From positions 1-48,886 of the forward strand of contig CAKZNT010000076.1 of NCBI GenBank assembly GCA_937132065.1: a stretch of DNA of 48,886 nt, given 5' to 3'. The translations under genes and the position numbers were made by a program. Positions within the stretch are counted from its first letter, which is position 1, and every line of letters starts with the position of its first letter. The notes below the pieces were generated by a model. The model saw only the letters and a program-made list of their open reading frames with translations, was not told the DNA's origin and made no database searches. Origin of the DNA: an uncultured Loktanella sp. (GTDB lineage Bacteria; Pseudomonadota; Alphaproteobacteria; Rhodobacterales; Rhodobacteraceae). This document shows positions 45,463 to 48,886 of this stretch, piece after piece.

Positions 45463-46122
45463 ATGAAATTTACGATCCAAACTGCGAAAACTTCCGCGCT
45501 TGCCCTTTTAATTGCCGCTGGCGCAATGCTTCAGGGGACAACCGCCCAAGCGCGTGACATTCAGACGATGGTTGTCGCTGGCGGGTGTTTCTGGTGCGTC
45601 GAGAGCGACTTTGAACGTGTGAACGGTGTGGTCGAGGCTGTGTCCGGCTATACGGGCGGCGCGACACAGAACCCGACCTACAAAACGATCAAAGGTTCAG
45701 GCCATTATGAGGCCGTCGAGATCACGTATGACGCAGATGTTGTCAGCTATGCCAGCCTGCTGAACATGTTCTTCCGCTCGGTTGATGTGACGGATGCTGG
45801 TGGGCAGTTTTGCGACCGCGGCGATGTCTATCGCACCGCCGTTTTCGTGTCTAACACGGAGCAAGAGGCGGTAGCGCGCGCCGAACTTGCATCCGCGCAA
45901 GCCGCATTAGGCCAGCAAATTGTGACCCCGATTTTACCTGCGGCCCAGTTTTATAACGCCGAGGATTATCATCAGGATTACTATTTGGGCACTAATCGCG
46001 TGATTACCCGTGGTGGTGTGAAGACCCAAGCCGAAGCCTATAAGTTTTACCGCGAGGGCTGTGGCCGTGATGCGCGTGTTTCACAGTTGTGGGGCGCAAA
46101 CGCCCCGTTTGTTAACCATTAA
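45463..46122 (+). CDS. msrA: Exported peptide methionine sulfoxide reductase MsrA
   Basis: 219 residues from the ATG at 45463, which follows AGGAG; an ATG at 45391 adds an unlikely basic leader. A Sec signal peptide (LALLIAAGAMLQGTTAQA) precedes the MsrA domain, which carries the catalytic GGCFWCVESDF (Cys at about residue 44), GYTGG, HYEAVEITYD and the DYHQDYY block. It repairs methionine-S-sulfoxide, here in the periplasm. Regenerating cysteines near the C-terminus (EGCGRD) are partly present. Its stop overlaps the convergent kinase gene by 11 bp. Confidence 0.95.
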   Translation: MKFTIQTAKTSALALLIAAGAMLQGTTAQARDIQTMVVAGGCFWCVESDFERVNGVVEAVSGYTGGATQNPTYKTIKGSGHYEAVEITYDADVVSYASLLNMFFRSVDVTDAGGQFCDRGDVYRTAVFVSNTEQEAVARAELASAQAALGQQIVTPILPAAQFYNAEDYHQDYYLGTNRVITRGGVKTQAEAYKFYREGCGRDARVSQLWGANAPFVNH

Positions 46123-46978
46123 ACGCGCGCACCTCTGACAGATCAGGGATAACGTCTGCGGTTCCTTTTCGCGTGACCATGAGCGCACCTGCTGTTGCCG
46201 CGAGTTTGATCGCTTGCGGCATCGGCATGCCCTGATCCAGCCCTGCGAGCAAGTAGCCCGTGAAGGTGTCGCCCGCGCCAGTCGTGTCGACCGGCTTAAC
46301 GGGGAGCGCGTCAAAGTGTTGCTTGCCGTTTGGTCCAAACCAATCGGCCCCATCCCCGCCAAGGGTGATTACCACATCCCGCACGCCCAGCGCATCGGGC
46401 GTTTTGCCTGTCGCCTCGGTCAATTGCTGTGCTTCGACCTCGTTGAGGATCAGAAAGTCGAGGTATTCGAGCACGGCGAGTGCCCGTTCCGCCGAAAACG
46501 GCGCGGCGGCATAGGCCACCTTGAGCCCCATCTTTTTGGCAAGTGCAGCCCCCGTCCGTTGCAGGTTGGTTTCGTTTTGCGTCACGAACCAGTCGCCTGT
46601 TTCTGCCTCGGCCAAGGCCGTTTGTAACGCGGCCTGCGGGATTTCGCCGTTTGCGCCAGGGTGCAGCAGGATCGCGTTTTCCCCATCCGCATCAACCATG
46701 ATGATTGCTTGCGCCGATTCCGTTTCGATTTGGGCGATGTGGCGCGTATCAACGCCGTATTCGAGCAGTCTTTCCAACATCCAGCCGCCATCTGGCCCGA
46801 GCGCCCCGATGTGGTTCGCCCGACTTCCTGCGCGTGCAATGGCTACGGACATGTTTGCCCCCTTGCCGCCCATGAAGGTTGCCCGCCCCGTCGAAGCAAG
46901 CGTTTCGCCGGGTGCGGGGATATGGGGGACCGCGTATATGATATCTGCGTTGATCGAGCCGAGGTTCCAGATTGCCAT
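46112..46978 (-). CDS. rbsK: PfkB-family sugar kinase (ribokinase-like)
   Basis: 288 residues. Ribokinase features: the N-terminal strand NLGSINADIIYAVPHIPAPGET, the glycine pair motif FMGGKGANMSVAIARAG (about 32-48) and the C-terminal catalytic/anion-hole motif VDTTGAGDTFTGYLLAG (about 229-245) with the base Asp. Most likely phosphorylates ribose or a related sugar or nucleoside, but no ribose transporter is nearby, so rbsK is a family-level name. It comes 3 bp after maeB in the same direction. Tail overlaps msrA. Confidence 0.85.
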   Translation of the reverse strand: MAIWNLGSINADIIYAVPHIPAPGETLASTGRATFMGGKGANMSVAIARAGSRANHIGALGPDGGWMLERLLEYGVDTRHIAQIETESAQAIIMVDADGENAILLHPGANGEIPQAALQTALAEAETGDWFVTQNETNLQRTGAALAKKMGLKVAYAAAPFSAERALAVLEYLDFLILNEVEAQQLTEATGKTPDALGVRDVVITLGGDGADWFGPNGKQHFDALPVKPVDTTGAGDTFTGYLLAGLDQGMPMPQAIKLAATAGALMVTRKGTADVIPDLSEVRAFNG

Positions 46979-46981
46979 TGC

Positions 46982-48886
46982 TTAATCCACCTTGCAGGCC
47001 GCGATCACGGCCATGTTGAGAATGTCGTTCACGGTTGAGCCTGTCGAGCAGATTTGCACGGGCTTGCCCACGCCTGACAGGATTGGACCGATAACGGTTG
47101 CCCCTGCCATTTCCTGCATGAGCTTGACCGAAATGGATGCGGAGTGTCGCGCAGGAACGACGAGCACATTGGCGGGTCCGGAGAGGCGCGAGAACGGGTA
47201 GTGGTCCATTGCTTGCATGTTGAGCGCGACGTCGACGGTCATCTCGCCCTCGTATTCGAAGTCAACGCCGCGGTCATCAAGGACGGTGGGCGCAACGTGC
47301 ATTTTTTCGGCCCGCTCTGATACCGGATAACCGAAGGTCGAGAACGAGACGAATGCCACGCGTGGTTCGAGACCAAGTGCGCGTGCAACGGATGCCCCCC
47401 GCTCTGCGATATCGGCCAGATCGTTTTCGTCGGGCCATTCATGCACGAGCGTGTCTGTGATCAGAACGATCCGCCCCTTGTGCAAGATTGCGGTTACCCC
47501 GACCGCGCCATCATGCGGCCCCGCGTCGAAGACGTGGTTGATCAACTCCAGCACATGCGCAGATTTGCGGGTCGCCCCTGTGACCATGCCATCTGCGTGC
47601 CCGTGCGCGAGCATGAGAGATGCGAAAACATGGCGGTCGCGGGTCGCAAGACGGTGCACGTCATGGTGATCCATGCCCTTGCGTTGCAGCCGTTCGTAGA
47701 GGAAGGATTTGTAAGTATCCAAATGGGGCGTGTTGGCGGCATTCACGATTTGCAACTCACCGACAGCATCCGCCAATCCTTCTGCAATCAGGCTTGCTTC
47801 TACCTCTTTTTCGCGGCCAATGACGATGGCGCGACCAAGACCCGAGCGCTGATAAAGCACTGCGGCACGCAGCACACGAATATCATCGCCCTCGGCAAAG
47901 ACGACGTCCGATTGCGCAGCGCGCGCCCGTGCATTGAGGCTACGCAGGATCGACTGTGTCGGGTCCATTCGGGATTTCAGCGTGTTTTCATAGCCTTCCA
48001 TGTCAACGATAGGCCGACGCGCCACGCCCGTATCCATCCCCGCCTGCGCAACGGCGGTCGGGATGCGGTGGATCAGACGCGGATCAAAGGGGGTCGGGAT
48101 AATGTAGTCACGCCCGAACGACAGCTTTTTACCGTAGGCCATTGCGACCTCATCGGGCACATCTTCGCGGGCGAGATCAGCAAGCGCTTGCGCACAGGCG
48201 ATTTTCATTTCGTCATTGATAGCACGCGCGTGAATGTCGAGAGCCCCGCGAAACAGATAGGGGAAGCCAAGCACGTTGTTCACCTGATTGGGGTAGTCAG
48301 AACGACCCGTGGCCACGATGACATCTTCGCGCACGGCGTGCACTTCCTCTGGCGTGATTTCTGGATCAGGGTTTGCCATTGCAAAAATCACGGCGTTTGG
48401 CGCCATGCTTTCGACCATTGCCTGCGTGACCGCGCCCTTGGCCGACACGCCGAGGAAAACGTCACAGCCGTTCATTGCCTCTGCAAGGCTGCGCGCATCT
48501 GTGGCGGCGGCATGCGCAGATTTCCACTGGTTCATGCCTTCGGTGCGCCCTTGGAAAATCACACCTTTGGTGTCGCACATGATACAGTTGTCATGTGTCG
48601 CACCCATCGCCTTGAGCAACTCGAGGCAGGCGATGCCAGCAGCACCCGCACCATTAAGAACGATCTTAACGTCCGCTATTTTCTTGCCCGAGATTTCGAG
48701 CGCATTGAGAAGCCCAGCCGCGCAGATCACTGCCGTGCCGTGCTGGTCGTCATGGAACACCGGAATGTCCATTTCCTCTTTCAGGCGCTGCTCGATGATA
48801 AAGCATTCGGGCGCTTTGATATCTTCCAGATTGATGCCGCCAAATGTTGGCCCCATCAGACGGACGGCGTTGCAAAATGCATCGGG
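46982..48886 (-). CDS. maeB: NADP-dependent malic enzyme with phosphotransacetylase domain, 3' part
   Basis: The gene enters from the right edge; the frame stays open to 48886, so the N-terminus and start are outside the window. About 635 residues are visible. The first 300 finish the malic enzyme: LMGPTFGGINLEDIKAPE, DDQHGTAVICAAGLLNAL, the NAD(P) loop VLNGAGAAGIACLELL and ANPDPEITPEE. The rest (about 320-635) is a phosphate acetyltransferase-like domain (MDPTQSILRSL, DGMVTGATRKSA, SFSTFG). Such MaeB proteins convert malate to pyruvate and CO2. The fused domain is thought to be regulatory, sensing acetyl-CoA, rather than catalytic. rbsK follows after 3 bp. Confidence 0.96.
   Translation of the reverse strand, partial: PDAFCNAVRLMGPTFGGINLEDIKAPECFIIEQRLKEEMDIPVFHDDQHGTAVICAAGLLNALEISGKKIADVKIVLNGAGAAGIACLELLKAMGATHDNCIMCDTKGVIFQGRTEGMNQWKSAHAAATDARSLAEAMNGCDVFLGVSAKGAVTQAMVESMAPNAVIFAMANPDPEITPEEVHAVREDVIVATGRSDYPNQVNNVLGFPYLFRGALDIHARAINDEMKIACAQALADLAREDVPDEVAMAYGKKLSFGRDYIIPTPFDPRLIHRIPTAVAQAGMDTGVARRPIVDMEGYENTLKSRMDPTQSILRSLNARARAAQSDVVFAEGDDIRVLRAAVLYQRSGLGRAIVIGREKEVEASLIAEGLADAVGELQIVNAANTPHLDTYKSFLYERLQRKGMDHHDVHRLATRDRHVFASLMLAHGHADGMVTGATRKSAHVLELINHVFDAGPHDGAVGVTAILHKGRIVLITDTLVHEWPDENDLADIAERGASVARALGLEPRVAFVSFSTFGYPVSERAEKMHVAPTVLDDRGVDFEYEGEMTVDVALNMQAMDHYPFSRLSGPANVLVVPARHSASISVKLMQEMAGATVIGPILSGVGKPVQICSTGSTVNDILNMAVIAACKVD

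Overview
The window reads as chromosomal DNA of an alphaproteobacterium, most likely a marine member of the Rhodobacteraceae (Roseobacter group). This rests on the gene families and their order (secA / parvulin PPIase / argJ / mutT; rimP-nusA-ylxR-infB; comF-grxC-nitrilase-marR; hslO-nudix-cca), a GTTC-N7-GTTC LexA-type box upstream of radC, the moderately high G+C, and dense packing with many 4-bp ATGA overlaps. No rRNA, tRNA, CRISPR, phage or insertion sequence was found.

Left edge (1-1575): a mosaic. A TraB/GumN-like C-terminal fragment runs into a reversed XRE-regulator fragment. This is followed by the start of a DppB-type permease gene that joins in frame, inside a 21-nt stretch, to the C-terminal half of dnaK. 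It looks like a chimeric contig end, or less likely a real rearrangement. From dnaK rightwards the map is ordinary: terminator, dnaJ, then radC with a LexA box.

3.6-17.4 kb: a periplasmic-binding/OmpA fusion protein and an exported protein of unknown role; secA; parvulin-argJ-mutT reading rightwards, followed by a 42-codon small ORF; a two-way terminator; and the leftward rimP-nusA-ylxR-infB transcription/translation operon. That operon has a sigma70-like promoter and a leader RNA ending in an intrinsic terminator just before rimP (rimP-leader type attenuator).

17.4-25 kb: an SDR oxidoreductase and a leftward family-5 (peptide/opine type) ABC importer: permease, extended permease, double ATPase and Tat-exported binding protein. 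Between them lies a 357-bp gap holding a long dyad and a GTGCAC triplet. The first permease gene lacks a normal start. Proline iminopeptidase lies upstream.

25-34 kb: ubiG; a leftward comF-grxC-nitrilase-marR-GNAT operon; a BioC/NDUFAF5-like methyltransferase; hemH; and a small envelope cluster of two YkuD L,D-transpeptidases flanking a CAP-domain lipoprotein.

34-42 kb: a long leftward operon hslO, CoA-type nudix, cca, lysE-type exporter, two half-size ABC exporters and a TrmA/RlmD-type RNA methyltransferase. A third nudix gene and a membrane protein gene lie beside it.

42-48.9 kb: argG, a sulfotransferase-like gene, a class IV aminotransferase, exported msrA, a PfkB sugar kinase and the 3' part of the malic enzyme gene maeB, which runs off the right edge.

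The most unusual non-genic signal is a pair of GTGCAC triplets (18483-18510 and 44410-44437). In each, three copies of the palindrome are spaced exactly 11 bp apart. I do not recognise this element.
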